Of a stretch of DNA of 14,887 nt, positions 1 through 6,263 are shown in pieces. The stretch lies in the NCBI GenBank assembly GCA_050012495.1, contig JBEKHB010000082.1, positions 1-14,887 of the forward strand, given 5' to 3'. Origin of the DNA: BOG-1155 sp050012495 (lineage in GTDB: Bacteria > Desulfobacterota > Syntrophorhabdia > Syntrophorhabdales > WCHB1-27). Numbering within the stretch: the stretch's first letter is position 1; every line of letters starts with the position of its first letter. The notes under the pieces are model-generated. The model had not been told where the DNA came from, made no database searches, and worked only from the letters and a program-made list of their open reading frames with translations. Made by a program: the position numbers and the translations under genes.

Positions 1-330
1 CTCATCCTTCGACGCATAGATGCCTGCGAGCAGCATGAGGCTGTGACGGTTTTTCGGCTCGCCCTGGACCGATTCCTTCAGGAGCGTCTCGGCGTGGTCC
101 AACTCCCCTTTCTTCACGTACAAGAGAGCCATCTCGTTCTTTATCTGCTCAGAGCCGGGATCACGCGAAAGCGCTGACTTGTAGTATTGAAGCGCTTCAT
201 CATACCTGCCGGCCTGGCTGCTCCTGTAGCCCTCCAGGAAATAGAAGAACGCGGAACCGGACCCTTTGGCGGCAAGAGCCGGAGAATACGTGAGGAACAC
301 CACAAAAACCACCGTGAGGATGTGTTTCAT
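1..330 (-). CDS. Exported tetratricopeptide-repeat protein, N-terminal part (cut by left edge)
   Basis: The first 110 codons of a minus-strand gene are present and the rest lies beyond the left edge. The start MKHILTVVFVVFLTYSPALA is a Sec-type signal peptide (one lysine, a hydrophobic core of about 14 residues, and ALA before the likely cleavage site near residue 20). The following residues fit tetratricopeptide repeats: FLEGYRSSQAGRYDEALQYY then KSALSRDPGS, and a second unit with LLYVKKGELDHAETLLKES followed by EPKN. TPR proteins are scaffolds for protein contacts, so this one probably acts in the periplasm or at the outer membrane; its partner is unknown. It lies 52 bp downstream of lepB and is probably co-transcribed with it. 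The chosen ATG lacks a well-placed ribosome site. An in-frame ATG 36 bp upstream (364-366) would give a longer, more basic n-region. Confidence 0.8.
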   Translation of the reverse strand, partial: MKHILTVVFVVFLTYSPALAAKGSGSAFFYFLEGYRSSQAGRYDEALQYYKSALSRDPGSEQIKNEMALLYVKKGELDHAETLLKESVQGEPKNRHSLMLLAGIYASKDE

Positions 331-382
331 ATAGTACGTATGACACCCCTTTCTTGAAAATGGCATAGTCAAACCAGGGCAG

Positions 383-1003
383 CTATCGTATCAGCCTGCC
401 GAACCTTTCCCAACGCACATAGCGGAAGAAGTCGTCAGCCTGGCTGTTCCACGAGAAGTAGATGATGAGAGCGCGTCCGACGAGGTCTTCCTGCTTCACG
501 AATCCCCAGAACCTGCCGTCGAGGCTCCGGTCCCTGTTGTCACCCATAACGAAATAAGCACGCGGGGGGACCCTGATAGGTCCGAAGTTATCACGCTGGG
601 AGAAAACCCCCTGGACAATGCTGTCTTCCGCGAAGTGCGCATGGGGGTCATCCATCTTCTGACCATTGAGATAGATTACCTTATCCCTTATCTCGATCAC
701 GTCTCCCTCTGTCCCGATCACCCTTTTAATAAAGTCCTTGCTCCTGTCGACAGGATAACGGAAGACAACCACGTCGCCTCTTGAAGGATTGCCAAGGTTA
801 AGGATAACGATATCCGTAAAGGGTACCTTCATGACATAGTTGAGCCTGTTGACGAGAAGATGGTCGCCCACCAGAAGCGTCGGCTCCATGGAACTCGAGG
901 GGATTTTGAATGCCTGTACGATAAAGCTGCGGACAAAGAAGGCGATGAGCGCCGCGATGAGAAGTGATTCTACATACTCCTGTGTTTTGCTTTTTTGTTT
1001 CAT
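383..1003 (-). CDS. lepB: Signal peptidase I (leader peptidase)
   Basis: This 206-residue serine/lysine protease removes signal peptides from exported proteins at the outer face of the inner membrane. One N-terminal membrane anchor spans about residues 12-30. The family boxes are all present: SSSMEPTL with catalytic Ser38, FIKRVIG with the general-base Lys93, and MGDNRDRSLDGRFWG at 153-167. Length and architecture match the compact single-anchor type found outside enterobacteria. The start is supported by GGGAG five bases ahead of the ATG. A plausible promoter lies at 1051-1079 and a weak terminator separates it from argS, so it may be transcribed apart from argS. A TPR protein gene follows. 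The family assignment is very secure. Confidence 0.97.
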   Translation of the reverse strand: MKQKSKTQEYVESLLIAALIAFFVRSFIVQAFKIPSSSMEPTLLVGDHLLVNRLNYVMKVPFTDIVILNLGNPSRGDVVVFRYPVDRSKDFIKRVIGTEGDVIEIRDKVIYLNGQKMDDPHAHFAEDSIVQGVFSQRDNFGPIRVPPRAYFVMGDNRDRSLDGRFWGFVKQEDLVGRALIIYFSWNSQADDFFRYVRWERFGRLIR

Positions 1004-1050
1004 CTATTCTCCCGAACAATTCTGCCCGCCTGTGCCGGGCGCATGTATCT

Positions 1051-1079
1051 ATAATAACCTAAAATGAACAATTTTTCAC
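1051..1079 (-). promoter_or_regulatory. Candidate sigma70-type promoter for lepB
   Basis: Read on the minus strand there is GTGAAA (1074-1079), a 17-bp spacer and TATTAT (1051-1056). The -10 matches consensus at five of six positions and the -35 at four. Initiation would fall near 1044, leaving a leader of about 40 nt with the GGGAG ribosome site. The -35 overlaps one arm of a perfect 7-bp inverted repeat (CACGCCC at 1077-1083, GGGCGTG at 1090-1096), which could be a protein-binding site or an mRNA hairpin. It is not followed by T residues on either strand. Confidence 0.4.
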
Positions 1080-1120
1080 GCCCCTGTCCGGGCGTGCCGC
1101 CGGTGCCGCAATGTTGGAGC

Positions 1121-1150
1121 AAAAGAGCGGGGTCTCTCATCTTCCGCTCT
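1121..1150 (-). terminator. Weak intrinsic terminator overlapping the argS stop
   Basis: On the minus strand AGAGCGG (1150-1144) pairs with CCGCTCT (1130-1124) across a 13-nt loop, and the distal arm runs into TTTT (1124-1121). The proximal arm begins inside the argS TAG codon. The 7-bp stem, long loop and short T run make this a moderate to weak terminator, but its position between argS and lepB is right. Confidence 0.45.
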
Positions 1151-2825
1151 AAAGCCCTTCTGTCCTCTCCATCCTCTCCGGGGCAGAGACGCCCACTATG
1201 TGCAGACCTTCCCGGATCACGTTTTGCAGCACCGCAAGCAGTGCCAGCCTTGCCATGGTAAGTTCGATCTCGTTCCCCAATACCCTGACTTTGTTGTAGT
1301 AGCCGTGGAACTTGCCGACGAGGTCGATCAGGTAAAACGTGATGCGGTGCGGCTCGAAGCTTCGCGCACTCCCCTCCAGGACGTCGAAGAAATTGAGAAT
1401 TTCCTTTATGAGTCCCATCTCTTCCGGCAGCACCAGTCGACCCACATCCGCATGCCGGATTGCGGCCAGGTCTATGCCCTCACCTTGCGCCATTCTGAAT
1501 ATCGATTCGATGCGGGCGTGGGCGTACTGCACGTAATAGACGGGGTTTTCGTTGGAGGTCTTTTTTGCGAGGTCGAGATCGAACTCAAGGTGGGCGTCGC
1601 TCTTCCTCATAAGAAAGAAGAACCTTGCCGCATCCGTCCCCACCTCATCCAGGACCTCTCTCAACGTAGTGAATTGTCCCGACCTGGTCGACATCCCTAC
1701 CGGTTTCCCCTCTTTGAGGAGGGTCACAAACTGGATGAGAAGCACTTTGAGGGCGTCCCTATCTCTGCCCAGCGCCTCAATAGATGCCTTGAGCCGGTCG
1801 ATATACCCGTGGTGGTCGGCCCCCCAGATATCGACGAGAGTATGAAAACCGCGCTCGAATTTTTCCCGGTGGTAGGCGATGTCGGACGCAAAATACGTTT
1901 TTTCGCCACCCGACTTAATGATCACCCGGTCCTTTTCGTCGCCAAGGGGGGATGTCCTGAACCAAAGCGCCCCATCCTGCTCATAGAGCCAGCCCCGCTC
2001 CCGGAGCGCCTGTATGGTCTCATCCACGAGTCCCCTTTCAAAAAGGGTGGTCTCGCGGTAAAAAGAGTCAAAGAAGACCCCAAACGCCTCAAGGTCTTTC
2101 CTTATGCCGGCGAGCACCAGGTCGGCGGCAAACCGGGCCATGAAGGCGACGGCAGAACCAACTTCTGCGGGCGCCTCAACCTTTTCGGCCAGGAGCATCC
2201 TTGCGATGTCCCTCACGTAGTCACCCTGATAGAGGTTCGACGGGTAGTCGACACTTTCCCCCTGAAGCTCCTTCCATCTGAGGTAGACGGACTGTCCCAA
2301 TGTCTCAATCTGCCTGCCCGCGTCGTTCACGTAATACTCGCGCACCACCTGATAGCCTGATTTTTCGAGTACATGCGCAAGCACGTCGCCCACGGCCGCA
2401 CCCCTTCCATGACCTATGTGAAGAGGCCCGGTGGGATTTGCGCTGACAAACTCGATTATTACCCTTTTCTGCCCGCCGACGTTGGGAAAGAACGGGTCCA
2501 GGCCCGTCCGAGAGATTTCTGCCAGCTCCGACCTGAATGCGGCATCGCGCACGCGAAAATTGATAAAACCCCTGGCGGCTATGGTTACTTCACTGCAAAG
2601 GGCGTCTGCGCGCATGTTCCTGACAAGAAACCGGGCGATCTCTTCGGGACTCTTCCCGGCCTTCCGGGCAAGCAGGAAAGCCAGGGCGGCGGCATAATCG
2701 CCGTGTTCCCTTTCTCTGGGTGTCTCCACAAGCGGATCAATCTCCAGGTCGCCGGGAAGGAGACCTTCGTCCTTGCAGCGCTCCAGCGACTCTTTGAGCA
2801 TCTCCGCGATCCGTTTCCTTATCAT
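1149..2825 (-). CDS. argS: Arginyl-tRNA synthetase
   Basis: This class I synthetase of 558 residues charges tRNA-Arg with arginine using ATP in the cytoplasm. The N-terminal Add-1 tRNA-recognition domain covers roughly residues 1-105. The catalytic domain begins with FVSANPTGPLHIGHGRG, containing the HIGH motif at 136-139, and carries GMSTRSG at 377-383 in the KMSKS position; ArgS proteins often lack the canonical KMSK lysines. The C-terminal DALR anticodon-binding domain contains VYYVQYAHARI and ends in the usual APERM-type tail. The length is normal. No clear Shine-Dalgarno site precedes the ATG. The start instead overlaps the stop codon of a short upstream frame (ATGA at 2822-2825), which suggests translational coupling. 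It is probably read from the methyltransferase promoter. Confidence 0.97.
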   Translation of the reverse strand: MIRKRIAEMLKESLERCKDEGLLPGDLEIDPLVETPREREHGDYAAALAFLLARKAGKSPEEIARFLVRNMRADALCSEVTIAARGFINFRVRDAAFRSELAEISRTGLDPFFPNVGGQKRVIIEFVSANPTGPLHIGHGRGAAVGDVLAHVLEKSGYQVVREYYVNDAGRQIETLGQSVYLRWKELQGESVDYPSNLYQGDYVRDIARMLLAEKVEAPAEVGSAVAFMARFAADLVLAGIRKDLEAFGVFFDSFYRETTLFERGLVDETIQALRERGWLYEQDGALWFRTSPLGDEKDRVIIKSGGEKTYFASDIAYHREKFERGFHTLVDIWGADHHGYIDRLKASIEALGRDRDALKVLLIQFVTLLKEGKPVGMSTRSGQFTTLREVLDEVGTDAARFFFLMRKSDAHLEFDLDLAKKTSNENPVYYVQYAHARIESIFRMAQGEGIDLAAIRHADVGRLVLPEEMGLIKEILNFFDVLEGSARSFEPHRITFYLIDLVGKFHGYYNKVRVLGNEIELTMARLALLAVLQNVIREGLHIVGVSAPERMERTEGL

Positions 2826-2914
2826 AATACAGCCATATCCATTATCTTACAGGCTTTTTCCGTGTTCTTCTCCAAGTCGACCGAACACGCACACTGTACG
2901 CCGGCTATCTTCAT
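2822..2914 (-). pseudogene. N-terminal remnant of a nitrilase/carbon-nitrogen hydrolase, now a 30-codon mini-frame ahead of argS
   Basis: The spacer between the methyltransferase and argS encodes a 30-residue frame beginning MKIAGVQCACSVDLEKNTEK and ending in KIMDMAVL. This is the characteristic first strand and helix of carbon-nitrogen hydrolases, whose members start with patterns such as MKIAxVQ followed by N-x-x-KA. The catalytic Glu, Lys and Cys regions of a roughly 260-300-residue enzyme are absent. The frame starts one base after the methyltransferase stop (TAA-A-ATG) and its TGA overlaps the argS ATG. The simplest reading is a deletion that joined the 5' end of a nitrilase gene to the argS start. 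It may still be translated and serve as a coupling leader for argS. Similarity to nitrilases is judged by eye from a short stretch. Confidence 0.6.
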
Positions 2915-2915
2915 T

Positions 2916-3533
2916 TTACTTGTTGTTTGTTGCGATGATGATGGACCAGGGGTCGAGTCTGTTTTTTTTCAGCACCTGGCTGATCTGAAGGTTGCAATGG
3001 TTGGAAAGGAGGTCCAGGGAGATATCCGACCTCCAGCCCCATTTCTCACACAAGGGGGAAAAGACCTTTTCGATTTTTGAAAGGAAGGCGTTCTTGCTGC
3101 AGAAGTGGTTGAGGATCACGATGTTGCCGCCGGCTTTCGTCACCCGCTTCATCTCGGCAACCATCTTTTCAGGGTTAGGGACCACCGTTACCACAAAGGC
3201 GGCGACGGCGTGATCAAAGCTGTTATCTTCGAACGTCATGTGCTCCGCGTCCATTTCGATCAGCTCTACGTGGTCAAGCTTATGCCTCTCCTTTTTTTCC
3301 CGGGCCTTTTCAAGCATCTTTCTCGTGACGTCGATGCCCACGACCTTACAGCCGCCGGGATACAGGGGGAGGGACATTCCCGTACCGATGCCTACCTCGA
3401 TAACCAGGTCGCCTTTGCTGATTCTGGATTTATTGATGCCCAGTTTTATTCTCGGGAAAAAAAAATGAGAAAAAATCCTGTCGTAGACAGAGGAATACCG
3501 CGTGTAGATGGTCTTGACCTCTTCCTGGTTCAT
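2916..3533 (-). CDS. PmtA-like class I SAM-dependent methyltransferase (possible phosphatidylethanolamine N-methyltransferase)
   Basis: The 205-residue protein has a Rossmann-fold methyltransferase layout. Motif I VIEVGIGTG is at 44-52, the acidic residue after strand 2 is in GID at 66-68, MDAEH at 94-98 contacts the adenine, and FDHAVAAFVVTVVPNPEKM forms motif II. The opening YTRYSSVYDRIF, the SLPLYP after motif I, the VTVVP segment and ILNHFCSK resemble the bacterial PmtA type, which methylates phosphatidylethanolamine towards phosphatidylcholine at the membrane. By eye I cannot exclude a quinone or other small-molecule methyltransferase of the UbiE kind. The gene is the first of the argS transcript. 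A promoter abuts its start codon, so the mRNA may be leaderless. There is no membrane segment, as expected for the soluble PmtA class. Confidence 0.8.
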   Translation of the reverse strand: MNQEEVKTIYTRYSSVYDRIFSHFFFPRIKLGINKSRISKGDLVIEVGIGTGMSLPLYPGGCKVVGIDVTRKMLEKAREKKERHKLDHVELIEMDAEHMTFEDNSFDHAVAAFVVTVVPNPEKMVAEMKRVTKAGGNIVILNHFCSKNAFLSKIEKVFSPLCEKWGWRSDISLDLLSNHCNLQISQVLKKNRLDPWSIIIATNNK

Positions 3534-3539
3534 CGCCTC

Positions 3540-3568
3540 ACAATAACAGATAAGACGAGACGAGTCAA
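3540..3568 (-). promoter_or_regulatory. Promoter for the methyltransferase-argS transcript
   Basis: On the minus strand TTGACT (3563-3568), a 17-bp spacer and TATTGT (3540-3545) form a good sigma70-type promoter. The -10 ends only six bases before the ATG, so initiation is predicted at or within a base or two of the start codon. The remaining upstream sequence to 3697 holds no other gene that I can see. Confidence 0.6.
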
Positions 3569-3697
3569 GGGAAAATCAAATCTCCCGCTCAAAAAACGCT
3601 TGTCCTTCCGCTCTTGTTCTTCTGCAAACCTCTACCGGCGGTCTTATCCTTAAGAAAATGCAGGCATACTTTGACCTTTTCTACCGGGGGGGGCGTC

Positions 3698-4021
3698 ATG
3701 AAAGATGGGGAGACAACTCAGGCAAAACAACTGGCGGGTCTTGTTGCGTACCAGAAAGACACCATAGTGAGCAGGGAGATAATCGGCAAGGAGGCGGGCA
3801 CCATTACCATTTTTGCCTTTGACAGGGGACAGGGTCTCAGCGAGCACACCGCCCCCTTCGATGCCTTTGTCTATGTGCCGGAGGGCCGCGCCGAGATTAC
3901 CATCGCAGGTACCCCACATCTCCTGGGGCAAGGCGACATGATCATCATGCCGGCCCATGTTCCCCACGCAGTAAAAGCCGTGGAACCGTTCAAGATGCTC
4001 CTTGTCATGATCCGCTCATAG
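3698..4021 (+). CDS. Small single-domain cupin protein
   Basis: This 107-residue protein is one cupin beta-barrel. Cupin motif 1 is represented by GLSEHTAPFDAFVYVPEG (46-63) and motif 2 by GDMIIMPAHVPHAV (79-92). Histidines 50, 87 and 90 are possible metal ligands. Motif 1 has a single His and lacks the classic HxH pair, as in many small cupins of unknown substrate, so a reaction cannot be named. I chose the ATG at 3698 rather than an in-frame one 84 bp upstream. It follows a G-rich ribosome site containing an 8-G run, the protein begins just before the domain, and the upstream extension looks non-coding. It diverges from the methyltransferase. The export operon begins 115 bp downstream, but a promoter between them suggests separate transcription. 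Confidence 0.85.
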   Translation: MKDGETTQAKQLAGLVAYQKDTIVSREIIGKEAGTITIFAFDRGQGLSEHTAPFDAFVYVPEGRAEITIAGTPHLLGQGDMIIMPAHVPHAVKAVEPFKMLLVMIRS

Positions 4022-4030
4022 CACCAATGC

Positions 4031-4052
4031 GGGGCCCCTGCCGTCGGGCCCC
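4031..4052. repeat. GC hairpin after the cupin gene
   Basis: GGGGCCC (4031-4037) and GGGCCCC (4046-4052) form a perfect 7-bp stem with an 8-nt loop, ten bases past the cupin stop. No T tract follows, so it is not a textbook intrinsic terminator. It may protect the 3' end of the cupin mRNA or assist termination. Confidence 0.4.
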
Positions 4053-4092
4053 CGCCGAAAGCCACACGAAACCCCGCGATTGCAAAAAGTGC

Positions 4093-4141
4093 TTGACATC
4101 TATAAAACAATTGTTTTAATCTTATGTTTGAAACATATGTT
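4093..4141 (+). promoter_or_regulatory. tetR-operon promoter with two overlapping inverted repeats (probable operators)
   Basis: TTGACA (4093-4098), a 16-bp spacer and TTTAAT (4115-4120) form the promoter. A perfect 16-bp palindrome, TAAAACAATTGTTTTA (4103-4118), fills the spacer and overlaps the -10. A second inverted repeat, TATGTTTGAAACATA (4123-4137, central G at 4130), covers the predicted start of transcription and touches the ATG; it overlaps the 10-bp palindrome AACATATGTT (4132-4141). Both lie where a repressor would block RNA polymerase. With the TetR gene immediately downstream, autoregulation is the natural reading. Binding is inferred, not shown. Confidence 0.7.
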
Positions 4142-4811
4142 AGAGACCCAGCCACAGGATCACCCTTCGGATGTCCGCTCGGACGCACAGCGGCGTATAA
4201 TCGAGGCGGCGGGGCAAATCTTCGCCGATTCAGGCTATAAGCACACGACTATCCGGGCTATATGCAGGCGGGCGGGCGTCAACGTTGCCGCGGTCAATTA
4301 TTACTTTGGCGGGAAGAAACATCTCTATCTGGCGGTCCTTAAGACCTTGCGGGCTAAGGTCTGGGGGGAGCAGCTCTCGGACTTCAGCGGCTACGCGGCG
4401 CTGCCACCCGACGAGCGCCTTTATGCGTTCATCCGAACCCTCCTTTCCCGCATACTCGACGAGGGGGAAGGCACGGTTTTTGCGAAGCTTATGGCCCAGG
4501 AGCTGATCCAACCCGCGGATGCCTTCGATCAGATCATAGAGGAGATCATAAACCCGACTTTCGCGTTCCTTTCCGCGACTGTCCTGCAGCTCTTCAAAAA
4601 GCCGATGTCGAAAGAAAAGGCGGGGCTCTGCTGCCTCAGCATCGTCGGCCAGGTCTTCTACTTCTATATGAGCAAACACGTGATACGCAAGCTTTTCGAC
4701 AGGGAGCATTTCGGGGACCGGGAACTCGATGCGGTTGCCAACCACATTGTCCGGTTCTCCCTTTATGCAATCGACCGGATGGCAGCGCAAAACGAAGGAG
4801 ACGTCGAATGA
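4137..4811 (+). CDS. TetR-family repressor, CecR (YbiH)-like
   Basis: The 224-residue DNA-binding regulator has an N-terminal TetR helix-turn-helix (about residues 15-65) ending in the recognition-helix stretch NVAAVNYYFGGKKHLYLAVL, very like E. coli CecR. The C-terminal ligand-binding half (FAKLMAQELIQP through the Tyr/Phe-rich GQVFYFYMSKHV) fits the CecR-type C domain. In E. coli, CecR controls the ybhGFSR exporter genes, and here homologues of those genes follow directly, so the role is repressor of its own export operon. The ATG at 4137 was chosen because the promoter occupies the sequence upstream, which excludes the longer TTG-started frame. The predicted leader is only about 10 nt and has no Shine-Dalgarno site. 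Its stop overlaps the channel gene start (ATGA at 4808-4811). The inducing ligand is unknown. Confidence 0.9.
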   Translation: MLETQPQDHPSDVRSDAQRRIIEAAGQIFADSGYKHTTIRAICRRAGVNVAAVNYYFGGKKHLYLAVLKTLRAKVWGEQLSDFSGYAALPPDERLYAFIRTLLSRILDEGEGTVFAKLMAQELIQPADAFDQIIEEIINPTFAFLSATVLQLFKKPMSKEKAGLCCLSIVGQVFYFYMSKHVIRKLFDREHFGDRELDAVANHIVRFSLYAIDRMAAQNEGDVE

Positions 4812-6217
4812 GGAACGGGCTCTTCCCGCTACTGTGCGCCGTATGTCTCGGGCTCCTGTTCTCCCCCTCTCTCAGCCGGGCTCAGCACACGACTTTCGAT
4901 CTTGAATCGGCCCTGCGGTTCGCCCTGAAGCACAACCCAAGCTTGCGCATTTCGGAAAGGGACGTGGCGACCGAGAAATACGGGATCGATGCGGCAAAGT
5001 CCGAGAGGATGCCAAAGGTCGATTTCGGTTCGGGCGCCACCCGGTACCGGTATCCCACACCGCTCACGCCCCTCGTTCTGCCCTCTGCCCTCACGCTGGC
5101 TGCGCTGCAATCGCTGGAAGTGCCCGATTTCGAAAGGACCATCTACGATGCAGGCGCTTCGTTCAGGCTCCCCCTTTACAGAGGGGGACGGATCACGGCG
5201 AACATCCGCGTCGCCGAGATGAGAAAGGCCCTCGCCCAGGACAACTACCGGGTGTCGGAGCAGGACTTGATCTACAACGTGACGAGCGTCTACCATAAGA
5301 TACTACAGCTTCAGAAGCTTCTCGCGGCAAGCAAAGCCTCGGTGACACAGCTCGAAAGCCATTACCGCGACGTGGAGTCTTTTCTGAAGGCGGGCACAGC
5401 CCCCCGCCTTGACCTCCTGAAAACGGAGGTGGACCTCGCCCATGCAAAGGACAACCTCCTTGTAGTCAGGAACAATCTGGATAGCGCCTTCGAGCTCCTC
5501 AAGAACCTCATGGGCATGGAGGACGCGGGCACAACGATTGCCGTTGTTGAGCCGGAACTCTCCGCCGCAACGTGTCCGTCGGAAGAAGAAAGCATGAACA
5601 TTGCCCTTGCCAAAAGACCCGATTATCGAGGGGTTGCAAAAAAGAAGGCCATTACGGAAGGCCGGATAAGGATCGCCCAGGGGAGATGGTTTCCCGATGT
5701 CTACGGGTCCGGCCAATATATAAAAAGGGCGGGAGAGGAAACCTCCTTTCACGAAGACTGGTTTTTCGGGTTGAGACTGAGCATCCCTGTCTTTGACGGG
5801 GGGCTCATCCGCTCAGAAGTGGAGAAGGAGCAGACGGAGCTTGAAAAGGTGAGGCAGGAGGAGCGCCTGGTAAGACTGAACATATCCCGGGAGGTAAAGG
5901 ATGCCAGGCTGAGCGTCGTAAACACGTCCGACAGGATAAAGGTCGCGGAAAAGGCGATAGAAAGCGCCCGGGAGACAGTCCGGGTCGAGCACCTCAAGTT
6001 CGGCGCAGGATCGGGCACGACCACCGAGGTGATCGACGCACAAACGGCGTTGCTGAGGGCCGAAAGCGACTACTATCAGGCACTCTACGATAGGGAGATC
6101 GCACTCGCGTCGCTGAGAAAAGCTATGGGGGAGTATCCGCCGAACATTGAGCGCAACGAAAATGAGCGGGGAGGCTCCGCCAGCTTTGCTGGTGGAGGGG
6201 GCGCTGAGCCCCAGTAA
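4808..6217 (+). CDS. TolC-family outer-membrane efflux protein with an altered C-terminal tail
   Basis: The 469-residue protein begins with a signal peptide ending SLSRA before Gln26, followed by FDLESALRFALKHNPSL, the standard opening of outer-membrane efflux (OEP) proteins. Two OEP repeats with long helical stretches are visible; the second starts near SMNIALAKRPDYRGV and ends with the typical DAQTALLRAESDYYQALYDREIA region. It should form the trimeric channel that lets the downstream pump discharge outside the cell. The gene overlaps tetR by 4 bp. The last 26 or so residues after KAMGEYP (IERNENERGG through GGGGAEPQ) are encoded by a palindromic insert. A second copy of the KAMGEYP coding sequence lies downstream and runs to a TAG that abuts the adaptor ATG, so the original tail was probably shorter. 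Confidence 0.93.
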   Translation: MRNGLFPLLCAVCLGLLFSPSLSRAQHTTFDLESALRFALKHNPSLRISERDVATEKYGIDAAKSERMPKVDFGSGATRYRYPTPLTPLVLPSALTLAALQSLEVPDFERTIYDAGASFRLPLYRGGRITANIRVAEMRKALAQDNYRVSEQDLIYNVTSVYHKILQLQKLLAASKASVTQLESHYRDVESFLKAGTAPRLDLLKTEVDLAHAKDNLLVVRNNLDSAFELLKNLMGMEDAGTTIAVVEPELSAATCPSEEESMNIALAKRPDYRGVAKKKAITEGRIRIAQGRWFPDVYGSGQYIKRAGEETSFHEDWFFGLRLSIPVFDGGLIRSEVEKEQTELEKVRQEERLVRLNISREVKDARLSVVNTSDRIKVAEKAIESARETVRVEHLKFGAGSGTTTEVIDAQTALLRAESDYYQALYDREIALASLRKAMGEYPPNIERNENERGGSASFAGGGGAEPQ

Positions 6218-6242
6218 TTGCAAGGCTATGGGGGAGTACCCG
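6122..6242 (+). repeat. Palindromic insertion flanked by an 18-bp near-perfect direct repeat, in the channel gene tail
   Basis: An 18-bp sequence at 6122-6139 recurs at 6225-6242 with one mismatch (T6136 versus C6239), offset by 103 bp. The 85 bp between hold two hairpins. In the first, CTCCGCCAGC (6175-6184) pairs with GCTGGTGGAG (6188-6197) over a TTT loop with one G-U pair; in the second, GGGGC (6198-6202) pairs with GCCCC (6208-6212). No transposase is encoded. The layout fits a small mobile palindromic (REP- or MITE-like) element that duplicated its target, or a local duplication. The copy offset shifts the reading frame by one, which created the present stop at 6215-6217. Confidence 0.65.
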
Positions 6243-6263
6243 GCCGGGATAGGGGGACCTTAG

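Noticed and set aside
1077..1096. 7-bp GC hairpin between argS and lepB as an intrinsic terminator
   Set aside because: No T tract follows on either strand; it overlaps the likely lepB -35 instead.
1200..2360. A 386-codon open frame on the plus strand antisense to argS
   Set aside because: It mirrors the argS reading frame, shows no recognisable domain and has no ribosome site; argS is certain.
4080..4136. TTG-started N-terminal extension of the TetR protein
   Set aside because: The segment contains the -35, -10 and palindromic operator, and the TetR fold starts after the ATG at 4137.
6175..6212. The hairpins in the channel gene tail as an operon-internal terminator
   Set aside because: No T run follows, and a strong ribosome site and the pump genes continue directly downstream.
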